Source: Bartonella grahamii ATCC 700132 (GTDB lineage: Bacteria; Pseudomonadota; Alphaproteobacteria; Rhizobiales; Rhizobiaceae). From it: a stretch of 64,000 bases of DNA. The notes below the pieces were generated by a model, which had not been told where the DNA came from, searched no databases, and worked only from the letters and a program-made list of their open reading frames with translations. The first letter of the stretch is position 1. Every line of letters begins with the position of its first letter. The position numbers and the translations under genes are program-made. This document shows positions 50,193 to 60,495 of the stretch, one piece after another. The stretch is from positions 62,001-126,000 of the forward strand of contig NZ_JACX01000001.1 of assembly GCF_000518085.1 (NCBI RefSeq), read 5' to 3'.

Positions 50193-50729
50193 ATGCCAAT
50201 GAGATCTTTAGTTACTTTACCTGATCCGATTTTACGGGAAGTGTCCAAACCCGTTGATCAGGTCGATTCAGCTCTCCAAAAACTTGCGGATGATATGTTG
50301 GAAACCATGTATAATGCTAAGGGCATTGGTCTTGCTGCTATTCAAATTGGTATACCGCTACGTATGTTGGTTATAGATGTCTCTGGAAATTCTGAAGATG
50401 AGCGGAAAAAACCATTTGTTATTATCAACCCTGAAATTTTATGGCTTTCAGATGAGCGTAATATTTATAAAGAGGGTTGTCTTTCTATTCCTGACTATTT
50501 TGCAGAGGTTGAACGTCCTAAACGCCTTTGTGTTCGCTATCAGAACCGTGAAGGAAAACAAACAGAAATTGAAGCAGACGATCTCTTGGCAACTTGCTTG
50601 CAGCATGAAATTGATCATTTAGATGGGCGCCTTTTTATTGATTACATTTCAAAGATCAAACGCGATATGGTGATACGAAAATTTAAAAAACGCGCAAAAG
50701 AAAAAAACATGCAGGAAGCAGTTTTGTAA
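50193..50729 (+). CDS. def: Peptide deformylase
   Basis: This 178-residue enzyme removes the formyl group from nascent proteins. All three motifs are present: [10 protein letters not shown] (motif 1), EGCLSIP (Cys metal ligand), and [10 protein letters not shown] (HEXXH with two His ligands and the catalytic Glu). The metal is normally Fe2+. The order def-fmt-truA is conserved in Rhizobiales; the fmt ATG overlaps the def stop by one base. Confidence 0.97.
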   Translation: MPMRSLVTLPDPILREVSKPVDQVDSALQKLADDMLETMYNAKGIGLAAIQIGIPLRMLVIDVSGNSEDERKKPFVIINPEILWLSDERNIYKEGCLSIPDYFAEVERPKRLCVRYQNREGKQTEIEADDLLATCLQHEIDHLDGRLFIDYISKIKRDMVIRKFKKRAKEKNMQEAVL

Positions 50730-51658
50730 TGGCTTTACGATTAAGTTTTATGGGGACACCAGATTTTTCTGTTCCTATTTTGCGTGCTTTATTGGATGCA
50801 GGTCATGATGTTGTTGCTGTTTATAGTCAACCCCCTCGCCCAGCAGGACGTCGAGGACTTAAATTAATCCCCTCACCTGTTCACAATGTAGCAAAAGAGG
50901 AATCTATTCCCATCTTTACGCCACAAACACTCAAAACAATCGAACAACAGGAGCAATTTGCAGCACTTTCTGTTGATGTTGCTATTGTGGTAGCTTACGG
51001 ACTCCTTTTACCCAAAGCTATTCTCGAAACGCCGCGTTTTGGTTGTTTTAATGCCCACGCTTCACTCTTACCACGTTGGCGTGGTGCTGCGCCTATTCAA
51101 CGAGCAATTATGGCTGGTGATAAAGAAACAGGTATTATGATCATGAAAATGGATGAAGGACTTGATACGGGACCTATCGCTCTTTCTCGCTCCATCCCCA
51201 TTACTGATAACACCACCACTGCTGAGCTTTTAAACAAACTTTCACATATTGGCGCAGAACTTATGGTAGAAACCTTATCAACTCTTGAAAAAGGCCAACT
51301 TAAACTGACCCCACAATCAGAGGAAGGCATCACCTATGCTGCCAAAATCAAAAAGGAAGAGACCCGCATTGATTGGACAAAACCTGCAGAGTTTATTCAT
51401 AAGCATATCCGTGCGCTCTCTTCTTCTCCTGGTTGCTGGTGCAATATGAATATTGGGGGACGAGAAGAACGTGTAAAAATTCTTGATAGTCGCTTAACAA
51501 CAGGTCCTTCTCTTGAAATTGGACGAATAGAACCAGATTCTTTGATTGTCCATTGTGGACAAGGGCGAATAGAAATAACCTCTCTCCAAAGATCGGGTGG
51601 TAAAGTCCTTGATAGCGCAACCTTTTTGCGAGGTGCTCATATTTCTGCTGTTTTTTAA
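50729..51658 (+). CDS. fmt: Methionyl-tRNA formyltransferase
   Basis: This 309-residue enzyme formylates initiator Met-tRNA using 10-formyl-tetrahydrofolate. The N-terminal Rossmann-like domain has [15 protein letters not shown] and QPPRPAGRR; the catalytic region [21 protein letters not shown] contains the conserved Asn-His pair and SLLPxx[13 protein letters not shown] follows. The C-terminal OB domain (about residues 205-309) binds tRNA. Its TAA ends just before the truA ATG. Confidence 0.97.
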   Translation: MALRLSFMGTPDFSVPILRALLDAGHDVVAVYSQPPRPAGRRGLKLIPSPVHNVAKEESIPIFTPQTLKTIEQQEQFAALSVDVAIVVAYGLLLPKAILETPRFGCFNAHASLLPRWRGAAPIQRAIMAGDKETGIMIMKMDEGLDTGPIALSRSIPITDNTTTAELLNKLSHIGAELMVETLSTLEKGQLKLTPQSEEGITYAAKIKKEETRIDWTKPAEFIHKHIRALSSSPGCWCNMNIGGREERVKILDSRLTTGPSLEIGRIEPDSLIVHCGQGRIEITSLQRSGGKVLDSATFLRGAHISAVF

Positions 51659-51659
51659 G

Positions 51660-52403
51660 ATGCCACGTTTTAAACTCACTCTTGAATATGATGGTTCAAA
51701 TTATGCTGGTTGGCAGCGTCAAGCAAAACTTCACACTGTACAAGGAGCTCTTGAACAGGCAATCTTTTCCTTTAGTGGACAACAATTGACCATAACAACA
51801 GCAGGAAGAACCGATGCGGGCGTACACGCTACGGGACAAGTTGCGCATGTTGATTTCATAAAAAACTGGCATCCCCATACTGTACGTGATGCGCTCAATG
51901 CTCTTTTACGTAAACAGGGAGAAGCTATTTCAATCTTAAACGTACAAAATGTCCCTGATGACTTTGATGCACGATTTTCCGCTGTAAAACGCCATTATAT
52001 TTTTAAAATTCTTAATCGTCGCTCTCCACCAGCCTTAAATGCCAAACGCGTGTGGTGGTTGCCAAAGCCTCTTAATGCTGAAGCCATGCATGAAGCTGCT
52101 CAAAAGCTTGTAGGAGAACATGATTTTACCACTTTCCGTTCAGCACATTGCCAAGCCAAAAGCCCTATTCGCACCCTTGACCGTTTGGATATTCAAAGAG
52201 AAGGTGAAGAAATTTTCCTTTATGCGCAAGCCCGTTCTTTTCTTCATCATCAAATCCGTTCATTCGCAGGAAGCCTCATGGAAGTAGGTATTGGACGTTG
52301 GACAGCTCAAGATCTCGAAGCAGCTCTTCACGCTAAAGATCGTAAACATTGTGGTGTTGTTGCTCCTCCTTCAGGACTTTATTTAACCAAAGTAGAGTAT
52401 TAA
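51660..52403 (+). CDS. truA: tRNA pseudouridine synthase A
   Basis: This 247-residue enzyme makes pseudouridine at tRNA positions 38-40. [15 protein letters not shown] is at residues 6-20, the catalytic Asp lies in [11 protein letters not shown] (near residue 53), and the C-terminal [16 protein letters not shown] motif is intact. I chose ATG 51660, which overlaps the fmt end by bases around the TAAG junction; the frame is open 21 codons further up but lies inside fmt. No clear terminator follows before the convergent LOG gene. Confidence 0.97.
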   Translation: MPRFKLTLEYDGSNYAGWQRQAKLHTVQGALEQAIFSFSGQQLTITTAGRTDAGVHATGQVAHVDFIKNWHPHTVRDALNALLRKQGEAISILNVQNVPDDFDARFSAVKRHYIFKILNRRSPPALNAKRVWWLPKPLNAEAMHEAAQKLVGEHDFTTFRSAHCQAKSPIRTLDRLDIQREGEEIFLYAQARSFLHHQIRSFAGSLMEVGIGRWTAQDLEAALHAKDRKHCGVVAPPSGLYLTKVEY

Positions 52404-52435
52404 TTATCCTTCAAGAGTGAACGTCTTAAAAGTCG

Positions 52436-53299
52436 TCAAGGCAGTTCATAAAAAGAACGAATTTCTTCAAAAGCTTCTGCTGCTGTATTGACAAATTTCA
52501 CAAAATTAACATCAGTAGGAGAAATTGTACCTTGTTCAGACAGATACTCAAAATTGATAGTATTGCTCCAAAATTCTTTGCCAAACAATAAAATTGGTAC
52601 CTGTTTCATACGCCCCGTCTGCACTAAAGTTAACGTCTCAAACAATTCATCCAGAGTCCCAAATCCTCCAGGGAAGATAGCTAATGCTTTCGCTCGTACT
52701 AAAAAATGCATTTTGCGCATCCCCAAATAATGAAAATTGAAACACAAATGCGGCGACACATACGAATTAGGTTCCTGCTCATGTGGTAAAATAATATTCA
52801 AACCAATCGTTGGGGCACCAACATCACAAGCACCACGATTTCCCGCCTCCATAATTCCTGGTCCGCCCCCCGTAACAACCACAAATTCACGATATTCTGT
52901 CGTAGCAGAATAAAGTGAGCACAAACGCGCAAATTCTCTCGCTTCATCGTAATAATGTGACATAGCACGCAAATTTTTCTTTTGTATTTCATTTTTTGCA
53001 GCCCACGCTGCTTGCCCAGATTCAGGGATACGCGCACCACCAAACAAAACAACTGTTGATTGAATATCATATTCTTTAAGGGTTATTTCCGGCTTTAAAA
53101 ATTCAAGACCAATACGTTGTGAGCGCAACTCTGGACGCATCATAAAATCTTGATCGATATAGGCTAAGCGATAAGTAGACGAACGAATTTGTGCTGAATT
53201 AGAGATTTTATGTATTTGTTGTAGAGCATCCTTCGTATGGAGAAGTGGTGTCCAATTTTCTTGCTCTCCTTTTATTTTTTCTTTACAGCCTTTTTTCAT
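52436..53299 (-). CDS. LOG-family protein (TIGR00730; lysine-decarboxylase-like)
   Basis: This 287-residue protein has the LOG motifs VTGGGPGIMEAGNRGA (residues near 140-155) and FPGGFGTLDELFETL (near 210). Family members with these motifs cleave cytokinin ribotides or nucleoside monophosphates into base and ribose phosphate; earlier lysine decarboxylase annotations are doubtful. It is longer than the short LOG type (about 190 residues), with an N-terminal extension of roughly 90 residues found in many proteobacterial members. The substrate here cannot be told. It is convergent with truA and divergent from dapD. Confidence 0.85.
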   Translation of the reverse strand: MKKGCKEKIKGEQENWTPLLHTKDALQQIHKISNSAQIRSSTYRLAYIDQDFMMRPELRSQRIGLEFLKPEITLKEYDIQSTVVLFGGARIPESGQAAWAAKNEIQKKNLRAMSHYYDEAREFARLCSLYSATTEYREFVVVTGGGPGIMEAGNRGACDVGAPTIGLNIILPHEQEPNSYVSPHLCFNFHYLGMRKMHFLVRAKALAIFPGGFGTLDELFETLTLVQTGRMKQVPILLFGKEFWSNTINFEYLSEQGTISPTDVNFVKFVNTAAEAFEEIRSFYELP

Positions 53300-53405
53300 G
53301 CACCTGTCCTACTTCCTCATCGTTTTATTGACTGAACACATTTCTTCGCGTAGTTCATAGAGAATAAATCTTGAAGCTTTCAACTTGTTTAACGGAACTC
53401 TCGTC

Positions 53406-54254
53406 ATGACCCATCTCACACAACTTGAAATGATTATTCAACAAGCTTTTGACGATCGCGATTCTATCGATACTACCACAAAAGGCGAAATCCGTGAGAG
53501 TATCGAACATACATTGAACCTTCTTGATAAAGGTGAAATCCGTGTTGCAGAAAGACAAAAAAATGGACAATGGCATGTTCATCAATGGTTGAAAAAAGCG
53601 GTTTTGCTCTCTTTTCGGCTTAATCCTATGCAAATCATCACTGGTGGAATCAATGGAACACATTGGTGGGATAAAGTTCCTTCAAAATTCTCTGGTTGGC
53701 AAGAGGCAGATTTTAAAAGTGCTGATTTCCGTTCCGTTCCTGGAGCCATTGTACGTCACTCTGCTTACATTGCACCCAACGTTATATTGATGCCATCCTT
53801 TGTTAATCTTGGTGCTTTTATCGATGAGGGTACAATGGTTGATACATGGACTACCGTTGGTTCTTGTGCACAAATTGGTAAACATGTCCATCTTTCTGGC
53901 GGTGTTGGTATTGGAGGTGTTTTGGAACCACTGCAAGCAAATCCAACAATCATTGAAGATCATTGCTTTATCGGTGCTCGCTCTGAAATTGTTGAAGGCT
54001 GTATTATCCGTGAAGGTACTGTTTTGGGTATGGGAGTCTTTATTGGAAAATCTACAAAGATTATTGATCGTACAACAGGTGAAATTTTTATCGGTGAGGT
54101 ACCAGCCTATTCAGTGGTTGTGCCTGGTTCTTTCCCTGGAAAACCTTTACCAAATGGTGAAGCAGGACCAAGCCTTTATTGTGCCGTTATTGTAAAACGC
54201 GTTGATCAAAAAACACGAGAAAAAACATCCATTAATGATCTTTTACGTTCTTAG
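53406..54254 (+). CDS. dapD: Tetrahydrodipicolinate N-succinyltransferase
   Basis: This 282-residue left-handed beta-helix acyltransferase carries out a step of lysine and diaminopimelate synthesis using succinyl-CoA. The hexapeptide-repeat core covers about residues 100-230 and includes [32 protein letters not shown] and [15 protein letters not shown]. The N-terminal helical domain and C-terminal tail VPGSFPGK-P are normal. I chose the ATG at 53406; the frame is open 7 codons earlier. An integrase relic fills the gap after it. Confidence 0.97.
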   Translation: MTHLTQLEMIIQQAFDDRDSIDTTTKGEIRESIEHTLNLLDKGEIRVAERQKNGQWHVHQWLKKAVLLSFRLNPMQIITGGINGTHWWDKVPSKFSGWQEADFKSADFRSVPGAIVRHSAYIAPNVILMPSFVNLGAFIDEGTMVDTWTTVGSCAQIGKHVHLSGGVGIGGVLEPLQANPTIIEDHCFIGARSEIVEGCIIREGTVLGMGVFIGKSTKIIDRTTGEIFIGEVPAYSVVVPGSFPGKPLPNGEAGPSLYCAVIVKRVDQKTREKTSINDLLRS

Positions 54255-54324
54255 ACACAAGATAATTCATAATAATATTTCATCGTTTTTTTACTTGAAT
54301 AATAACCTCAAATACAAGAATTCT

Positions 54325-54735
54325 CTCATTTCAAATCCTTTCATAGTGAATCAATCACTATCATTTCCTTGATCGTTCCAAACGCAGTTGGCGCGTGGGT
54401 AAGAGACACTTTAAGAAAAGAGTAAAAATATTTTTAATGAAAATTCTCTCAAGTGATAAGGACTGTCATAATATTTTGAGCTGAAAAAGAGAATGATAGG
54501 TGCGCTTTGCATCTTTATGACGCGTAAAGACGGTAATGCCAAATGGATTTTATATCATTCACAGTGTATGTTACTTTATATTTTTCACATCCCCTATTGT
54601 GAAATGGAATTTGATGCATTGAGTGATGATTCACTAAAACAAGCACAGCGCAATTCTATTTAAAAGTGTTCTTTAAGCACCTGAACCAATCAACAAAAGC
54701 AAAAGCGCAATCAATGAGAGACAATACTCCTTTTT
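54325..54735 (+). pseudogene. Decayed P4-type tyrosine integrase, 5' part (relic B)
   Basis: The leader TCTCATTTCAAATC, then TTTCATAGTGAATCAATCA (54325-54360), is nearly the same as in relic C. The degraded coding part gives MTRKDGNAKWILY (arm domain KRKDGGxxWIYRY), then CEMEFDALSDDSLKQAQR (REMGLGALRDVSLKQAR), then KSVL and PEPINKSKSAIN (RSVLREGRDPIKERxxQ). Frame shifts separate the pieces. It runs up to the 3' end of lepA and includes most of the 54255-54738 gap. Confidence 0.8.
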
Positions 54736-54738
54736 TCA

Positions 54739-56544
54739 TTATTTGTTCATTTTGAGCGCTTGAATAAATGCCGATTGTGGAATTTCTACTTTTCCAAATT
54801 GGCGCATCCGCTTTTTGCCTTCTTTTTGCTTTTCCAAAAGTTTGCGCTTACGCGTGACATCACCCCCGTAACATTTTGCTGTTACATCTTTACGCAAAGC
54901 ACGAATTGTTTCGCGCGCTATAACTTTACCACCAATAGCTGCTTGAACTGGAATCTGAAACATATGCTGGGGAATAAGATCTTTCAGTTTTTCACACATG
55001 GAACGCCCGCGCTTTTCTGCAATCGTGCGGTGCACAAGCATAGACAATGCATCTATAGACTCTCCATTTACCAAAATAGACATTTTAACTAAATCCCCTT
55101 CTGCATAATCTGCCATCTGATAATCAAAAGAAGCATAACCCTTTGAGATTGATTTTAGCCGATCATAAAAATCAAAAACAACTTCATTCAGTGGTAAATC
55201 ATACGTTACCATAGCACGGGTTCCAACATAGGATAAACCAGCTTGTATCCCCCGCCGCTCTTGGCATAGTTCTAAAATTGATCCAAGATAATTATCAGGA
55301 GTCATGATTGTCGCCCGAATCCATGGTTCTTCGATTGAAGAAATTTTAACCACATCAGGCATATCCGCTGGATTGTGCAACTCTTTAACAGAACCATCAT
55401 TCATATTCATGCGATAAACAACCGAAGGTGCTGTCGCGATTAAATCCAAATTAAACTCACGCTCTAATCGCTCTTGAATAATTTCAAGATGAAGAAGTCC
55501 CAAAAAGCCACAGCGAAAACCAAATCCTAAAGCCGCGGATGTTTCCATTTCAAAAGAAAAACTCGCATCATTTAAGCGTAATTTGCCCATGGCTGCACGC
55601 AAATCATCAAAATCGGCAGCATCAATTGGAAAAAGACCACAAAATACAACTGGTTGCGCCGGCTTAAAACCAGGCAAAGCATTTTCACAAGGACGGCGCT
55701 CTTCAGTAATCGTATCCCCAACCCGTGTATCTGCTACTTCTTTGATAGAGGCAGTGATAAAACCAATCTCGCCTGGTCCTAACTCATCAACCTGTACCAT
55801 TTTAGGTGTAAACACCCCAACGCGCTCAACTGGATATTTTGCTCCCGTACCCATCATACGAATGGTTTGGCCTTTTTTTAAAATACCATCTATCACTCGT
55901 ACCAAAACAATGACACCAAGATATGCATCATACCAGCTATCAACCAACATTGCTTTCAAGGGATTTGCAACATCGCCTGTATGTGGAGGTGGTAATTGTG
56001 TTACAATTGCCTCCAAAACATCAGGAACACCCAAACCTGTTTTTGCTGATATTTCTACTGCTTGAGATGTATCAATGCCTATCACATCTTCAATTTGTTC
56101 TTTAACACGCTCAGGTTCTGCTGCTGGAAGATCAACTTTATTGAGTACAACAACCAACTCATGGGAATTATCAATGGCTTGATAAACATTTGCTAACGTC
56201 TGCGCCTCTACACCTTGGCTTGCATCCACCACCAACAGAGAACCTTCACAAGCTGCCAATGAACGCGAAACCTCATAAGCAAAATCCACATGACCAGGTG
56301 TATCCATAAGATTTAAAATATAGGTTTCACCATTCTTTGCTTTATAGTGTAAACGTACCGTTTGTGCTTTAATAGTAATTCCACGTTCACGCTCAATATC
56401 CATGGAATCGAGTACTTGTTCTTTCATCTCACGTGTATCAAGCCCACCTGTTATTTGAATCAAACGATCAGCTAAAGTGGATTTGCCGTGATCAATATGC
56501 GCCACGATGGAAAAATTACGAATATAATTACGATCTATTGTCAT
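54739..56544 (-). CDS. lepA: Elongation factor 4 (LepA)
   Basis: This 601-residue translational GTPase has G1 [16 protein letters not shown]3 [13 protein letters not shown] and G4 VVLNKVDLP in the first 135 residues, then domains II, III and V and the LepA-specific C-terminus ([41 protein letters not shown]). It binds ribosomes and helps translation or 30S assembly under stress; its exact role is debated. I chose the ATG at 56544 ([16 protein letters not shown]); the frame is open 12 codons earlier. Confidence 0.97.
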   Translation of the reverse strand: MTIDRNYIRNFSIVAHIDHGKSTLADRLIQITGGLDTREMKEQVLDSMDIERERGITIKAQTVRLHYKAKNGETYILNLMDTPGHVDFAYEVSRSLAACEGSLLVVDASQGVEAQTLANVYQAIDNSHELVVVLNKVDLPAAEPERVKEQIEDVIGIDTSQAVEISAKTGLGVPDVLEAIVTQLPPPHTGDVANPLKAMLVDSWYDAYLGVIVLVRVIDGILKKGQTIRMMGTGAKYPVERVGVFTPKMVQVDELGPGEIGFITASIKEVADTRVGDTITEERRPCENALPGFKPAQPVVFCGLFPIDAADFDDLRAAMGKLRLNDASFSFEMETSAALGFGFRCGFLGLLHLEIIQERLEREFNLDLIATAPSVVYRMNMNDGSVKELHNPADMPDVVKISSIEEPWIRATIMTPDNYLGSILELCQERRGIQAGLSYVGTRAMVTYDLPLNEVVFDFYDRLKSISKGYASFDYQMADYAEGDLVKMSILVNGESIDALSMLVHRTIAEKRGRSMCEKLKDLIPQHMFQIPVQAAIGGKVIARETIRALRKDVTAKCYGGDVTRKRKLLEKQKEGKKRMRQFGKVEIPQSAFIQALKMNK

Positions 56545-56599
56545 ATAAGGCGATTTAGCAAAGAATAATACAAAACGCAAAGACCAATTATGCTCCGGC

Positions 56600-56975
56600 T
56601 TCTATCAAAAAAATATAAATCTAAAAAGCTTCTCAAAACACAACTTTTCATAACCTAAAAAATGAGGCTTTTATTTGCTAAATTAAATCCAACGGTGCTA
56701 AAATGATACTTTCGCATCTTATTTTATGACTTATATGCTGGATAAACCGATACCATCATACATTTTGCCAGTCTCCAATGTTGCAACAATCCTTTACACT
56801 TGAAAAAGTTTATAAGAGATATGCCTTTCTTGTACAGTTTTTACCCACATGGACTACCTGCTTGTAACGTGTCAGCAAGTAGACTTGGATTGATTTAATA
56901 TGAAAACGATTTGAAGTGAGGAAGTTTTACGGTATTCAGGGTTCTAATTCAATGTGAATAATTCTATATTATAAT
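56600..56975 (-). pseudogene. Decayed integrase 5' part (relic G)
   Basis: On the minus strand the leader (CTTCCTCACTTCAAATCG, then ATATTAAATCAATCCAAG) is followed by RIVATLETGKMYDGIGLS, matching the arm domain (ATLxxGKYxDGxGL), and then by VIK-DAKVSF, matching KRKDGGxSWxYRY. Stops and shifts break it. It lies head to head with relic C, whose leader starts about 150 bp further on, so the two form an imperfect inverted repeat between lepA and the EamA transporter gene. Confidence 0.75.
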
Positions 56976-57119
56976 TATAAATCAATGTGTTATAATATTT
57001 ATATGATGGGCGTGTATATCACTTAAGCTTGCAATAAAATTCGCAAGAAATGCTTTTTTATTTATACGCAATAACCTGCTTTTTTAGCAATCTTATATAA
57101 AATAACATGAATATCGCGA

Positions 57120-57806
57120 GCCTTTCTCATTTTAAATCTTTTCATAGTGAATCAATCAAATTTTTTGCTTCCCCATTATAAAACAGAGCTAGTATATGGA
57201 TAAAAACGTTTAAGAAATGAGTAAACATGCCTCTCTCTCTTTCAAATGCGAAAGGCTGTCGTAATATTGAGAACTGACAAAGAAAATGCTAGTGCCTTTT
57301 ATTTAAGTAAAACGATGATGCTCTGTGGTTTTTCTATACTTCACGCGGATCGTCAATGAATATGATGTATATTAAGAAAATTGTCTTTTAAAAAAACGCG
57401 TTAATATACAACATTATGGGAGGCTGCTTTAGGCGTTCTATTTTACGTGAAAAGCGTGATCCCATGAAATAACAAAAGGAATAACGTGCAACGGTGCGTA
57501 ATTTTTATTATTCAAAAAAATTACCATGGATGTTTTTGAAAATTGTAAAGCTAAATTTAACAATAACAGTAAAGATGAGAGTTGTTTTTTGTCTTTACCA
57601 CTTCATGCTTTGACTCAATGAAGGTTGACTTCCCGTTTCAGAAGTTAAGAAGACAGATAAATATTATTGCTCCAATTTACTATACAAAAGCTGGAATAGC
57701 TTATAAAGCCTCCTTTATCTCCATATTAAAAAAAGCCTCAAAAATGAAAACTTTGCAAGCAAAAATCTCATGTAATAAAATCATAATAGAAAAGGTGCAT
57801 AGCTAA
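57120..57806 (+). pseudogene. Decayed P4-type tyrosine integrase, N-terminal and core-binding domains (relic C)
   Basis: After the leader (TCTCATTTTAAATC, then TTTCATAGTGAATCAATCA) shifted frames give ALWFFYTSRGSSMNM (WIYRYTxHGRRREMG), SILREKRDPMK-QKE (SVLREGRDPIKERQKE), DVFENCKAKFNNNSKDESCF-LSLPLHAL (DAFExxKAELKxNGKAGRWFSPLELHVL), then KVDFPFQKLRRQINIIAP-IYYTKAGIAYKAS (KVPVSEITQTDIxNxLAP-IWHTKAxTARKAL). The last 75 codons are still one open frame (57582-57806). No catalytic domain follows; the relic ends at the EamA gene. Confidence 0.88.
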
Positions 57807-58717
57807 TCAATTTTTTCAATTGCTTTGTTTTTTTTACGCCATTGTGAAGGTTGTAATTCAGCCACAATGATCCCAATCAGAATAAGCAAGCCACCTAATA
57901 ATGCTAACGGGGATAAATGCTCTCCAGCCAAACGCCCAACAATACCAGCCCATACCGGTTCACCTGCGTAAATGAGTGTTGCACGTGTAGGAGAAATAGA
58001 CTTTTGTGCCCAATTCATAGCCAATTGAATGATGGCACTCATTAATGCCAATCCGATGCCAATACTAAACCATACCCACGAAAATTCAGGAATGCTTTCA
58101 CCCATCAAAGGCATACAAGAAAATGAAAAAAAACCACTAAAAAATAACTGGATAATGGTCACACGCCGACTATCAACCTTATTGGCAAAAATTCCGATGA
58201 GTATGACTTCTCCAGCAATCGCTAAAGCGCCTAACAAAGTCAAAATTTCGCCTTTTGAAAAATCAAAATTCCCCGGCTTTTGTCCTGAAACAAGAACAAG
58301 CCCTATAAAAGCGAAAACAATACCAACCCAACAAGCAAAACGGGGAGGTTTTTTAAAAACAATCCATTGCAAGATTGGAACCATCGGTACATAAAGCGCT
58401 GTAATAAAAGCCGACTGACTACTAATAATCGTTTGAAGTCCAGCTGCTTGAAAAGCATAACCTAAAAACATGGCTAAACCAATCGCCATTCCAGCGAAAA
58501 CTTCATAAACCGTTATACCTTTTATAGAGCGCCAAAAAATTGCTCCACATATAAGAGATGCAATAATAAAACGAAATCCAACAAAAAACAGGGGACCACT
58601 ATAGCGTACCGCAATATGAATGACTAAAAATGTAATACCCCACAATATTGTTGCAGCAAATATTGCCAATTCTGGCTTACTTAATAAAGGATATTTAAGC
58701 TGTTTTATATTTGTCAT
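57803..58717 (-). CDS. EamA/DMT-superfamily transporter
   Basis: This 304-residue protein has ten predicted membrane helices in two EamA repeats (about residues 14-148 and 158-294). The first repeat has the typical ILWGITFLVIHIAVRYSGPLFFVGFRFIIAS and the second FALMSAIIQ-type sequence with ATLIYAGEPVWAGIVGRLAGEHLSP, where the Glu-Pro turn is conserved. The substrate (often an amino acid, nucleoside or other metabolite, exported) cannot be told. It starts 32 bp after argB and is probably cotranscribed with it. Its 3' end touches integrase relic C. Confidence 0.88.
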   Translation of the reverse strand: MTNIKQLKYPLLSKPELAIFAATILWGITFLVIHIAVRYSGPLFFVGFRFIIASLICGAIFWRSIKGITVYEVFAGMAIGLAMFLGYAFQAAGLQTIISSQSAFITALYVPMVPILQWIVFKKPPRFACWVGIVFAFIGLVLVSGQKPGNFDFSKGEILTLLGALAIAGEVILIGIFANKVDSRRVTIIQLFFSGFFSFSCMPLMGESIPEFSWVWFSIGIGLALMSAIIQLAMNWAQKSISPTRATLIYAGEPVWAGIVGRLAGEHLSPLALLGGLLILIGIIVAELQPSQWRKKNKAIEKID

Positions 58718-58749
58718 GAAAGGCTTTCTCCTCCAATTTTCCGCACAAT

Positions 58750-59655
58750 TTATGAAACAATAAGCGTTCCAACTCCCTGTTCGGTAAACAGTTCTAGTAA
58801 AACAGAATGAGGAGTTTTACCATTTAAAATGACAACACCTTCCACACCATTTTGAAGGGCTTTTATACAAGTCTCTACTTTTGGAATCATGCCTCCTGAA
58901 ATTGTTCCATTTTTGATAAGTTTCTCTGCTTCAGAAACTGTCAATTCTTTTAAAAGCTGGCCCTGTTTATCCAAAACACCAGGAACATCAGTGAGAAATA
59001 AAAGGCGTTTAGCTTCTAATGCACCAGCAATAGCCCCAGCAAAAATATCAGCATTAATATTATAGGTTTTTCCATCGCGTCCTGGAGCCACAGGAGCAAG
59101 AACTGGTATCATTTCAGAACATGCTAAAAGATCCAGCAATGTGCGATCAACTTCAATAGGCTCACCAACAAATCCCAAATCTAAAACACGTTCAATATTC
59201 GAATCAGGATCAATGACAGTTTTATAAGCCTTTTCGGCAAAAACCATATTGCCGTCCTTACCACATAATCCTATTGCCCATTCACCCTCTGCATTGATGA
59301 GAGCGACAATTTCTTTGTTTATGGAACCGGCCAAAACCATTTCAACGACTTCAACGATCCGCTCGTCGGTTACCCGTAAACCGTTTTCAAATCGTGATTC
59401 AATCCCCATTTTCATCAAAATTTCAGCAATTTGAGGTCCTCCACCATGAACAACAACAGGGTTAATCCCCGATTGCTTTAATAGAGCAATATCACGCGCA
59501 AATGCTCGCCCCAAGGCAGGATCACCCATAGCATGACCGCCATATTTTACCACAACCGTTTCATTTTCGTATTTTTGCATATATGGTAAAGCAGACGATA
59601 GAAATGCTGCTTGTTTTTCTAAAACATCTACAGCACCGTTTTTAGCATCATCCAT
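58750..59655 (-). CDS. argB: Acetylglutamate kinase
   Basis: This 301-residue amino-acid kinase phosphorylates N-acetylglutamate, the second step of arginine synthesis. [24 protein letters not shown] (the glycine-rich ATP loop), [13 protein letters not shown] and TDVPGVLD are family motifs; [13 protein letters not shown]-type sequence (here [20 protein letters not shown]) lies near the C-terminus. I chose the ATG at 59655, which has GAGGAGG eight bases upstream; the frame is open 10 codons earlier without a good ribosome site. The argD and argF genes lie more than 50 kb away in the window, so arginine genes are dispersed. Confidence 0.96.
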   Translation of the reverse strand: MDDAKNGAVDVLEKQAAFLSSALPYMQKYENETVVVKYGGHAMGDPALGRAFARDIALLKQSGINPVVVHGGGPQIAEILMKMGIESRFENGLRVTDERIVEVVEMVLAGSINKEIVALINAEGEWAIGLCGKDGNMVFAEKAYKTVIDPDSNIERVLDLGFVGEPIEVDRTLLDLLACSEMIPVLAPVAPGRDGKTYNINADIFAGAIAGALEAKRLLFLTDVPGVLDKQGQLLKELTVSEAEKLIKNGTISGGMIPKVETCIKALQNGVEGVVILNGKTPHSVLLELFTEQGVGTLIVS

Positions 59656-59685
59656 TAATAGAGCCTCCTCATCACTTTTTACCAT

Positions 59686-60495
59686 CTCTTAGTGGAATTT
59701 AGGAAAAGTAATAACGAAATGAAACAAGAAAACAACTTCCTCAAAAAACTGACAGCGAAAAATTAAACAAAACAGGCGTACAAAACGTTATTATTTTATG
59801 ATTTTATGTATAAAATTGAAAAGCAAAGTTCTGAAAAAATTTTAAAGCTATGCCGTACATTCGACTCGTTAGTTTACGCTTATGGATACTTAACAATGAA
59901 TAAGAATATATACAACCATTGATTTTGTAAGATAAAAACAAAATTTTCTTATAATAATAAAATTAACAGATCACCAAGATAAGAAGTAGATTGACTTAGC
60001 ACTGTAACCTTATCCAAGCAATTTTTAAGACTATCAAAAATGCCAAAAATAAAATTGGTTATGAGGAATTGATATTTTATTTGAAAAAGATGGATTGTCT
60101 AACAGCTTATTTAGCTACTTCTTGATAGGCTACTACCTATTTGACAGTTTTAGTATAGGGCTTTTAAAAAGGCATTTTGAGTAAAACAATAAATACGAAA
60201 AATGCTGAATGCATAAAGGCAGTTATCATTACACTGGAAATTAGTCACTCAATTGCGTTCTTCTTGTATGGATAAGCCCTTTTTAAAATATCATAGATAC
60301 TCAAAAATAAGACTTATCCATAAAACTCGTGAAATGTAAAAAACTATCAGCGGCAGGCACTTACCCTAAATTAATCGTTTCTCTCTTTTCTTTTCAAGAA
60401 AAAAATGCTTTTCACAGATGATAAGACTATAGAAAGCTTAATTAAAATAACCTTCCAAAAGTTTTTTCTAATCTATTCTGAGAACATTCACATAT
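59686..60495. other. AT-rich gap between argB and dnaJ
   Basis: These roughly 800 bp lie upstream of argB and beyond the 3' end of dnaJ. They contain no recognisable gene. I looked for the integrase-relic leader and arm-domain motifs seen in other gaps and did not find them. The promoter of argB must lie near 59700-59800, but no boxes were assigned. Confidence 0.5.

Noticed and set aside
57582-57806. 74-codon + strand ORF before the EamA gene
   Set aside because: It is the last readable part of integrase relic C (QINIIAP, YYTKAGIAYKAS), without its own start signal.
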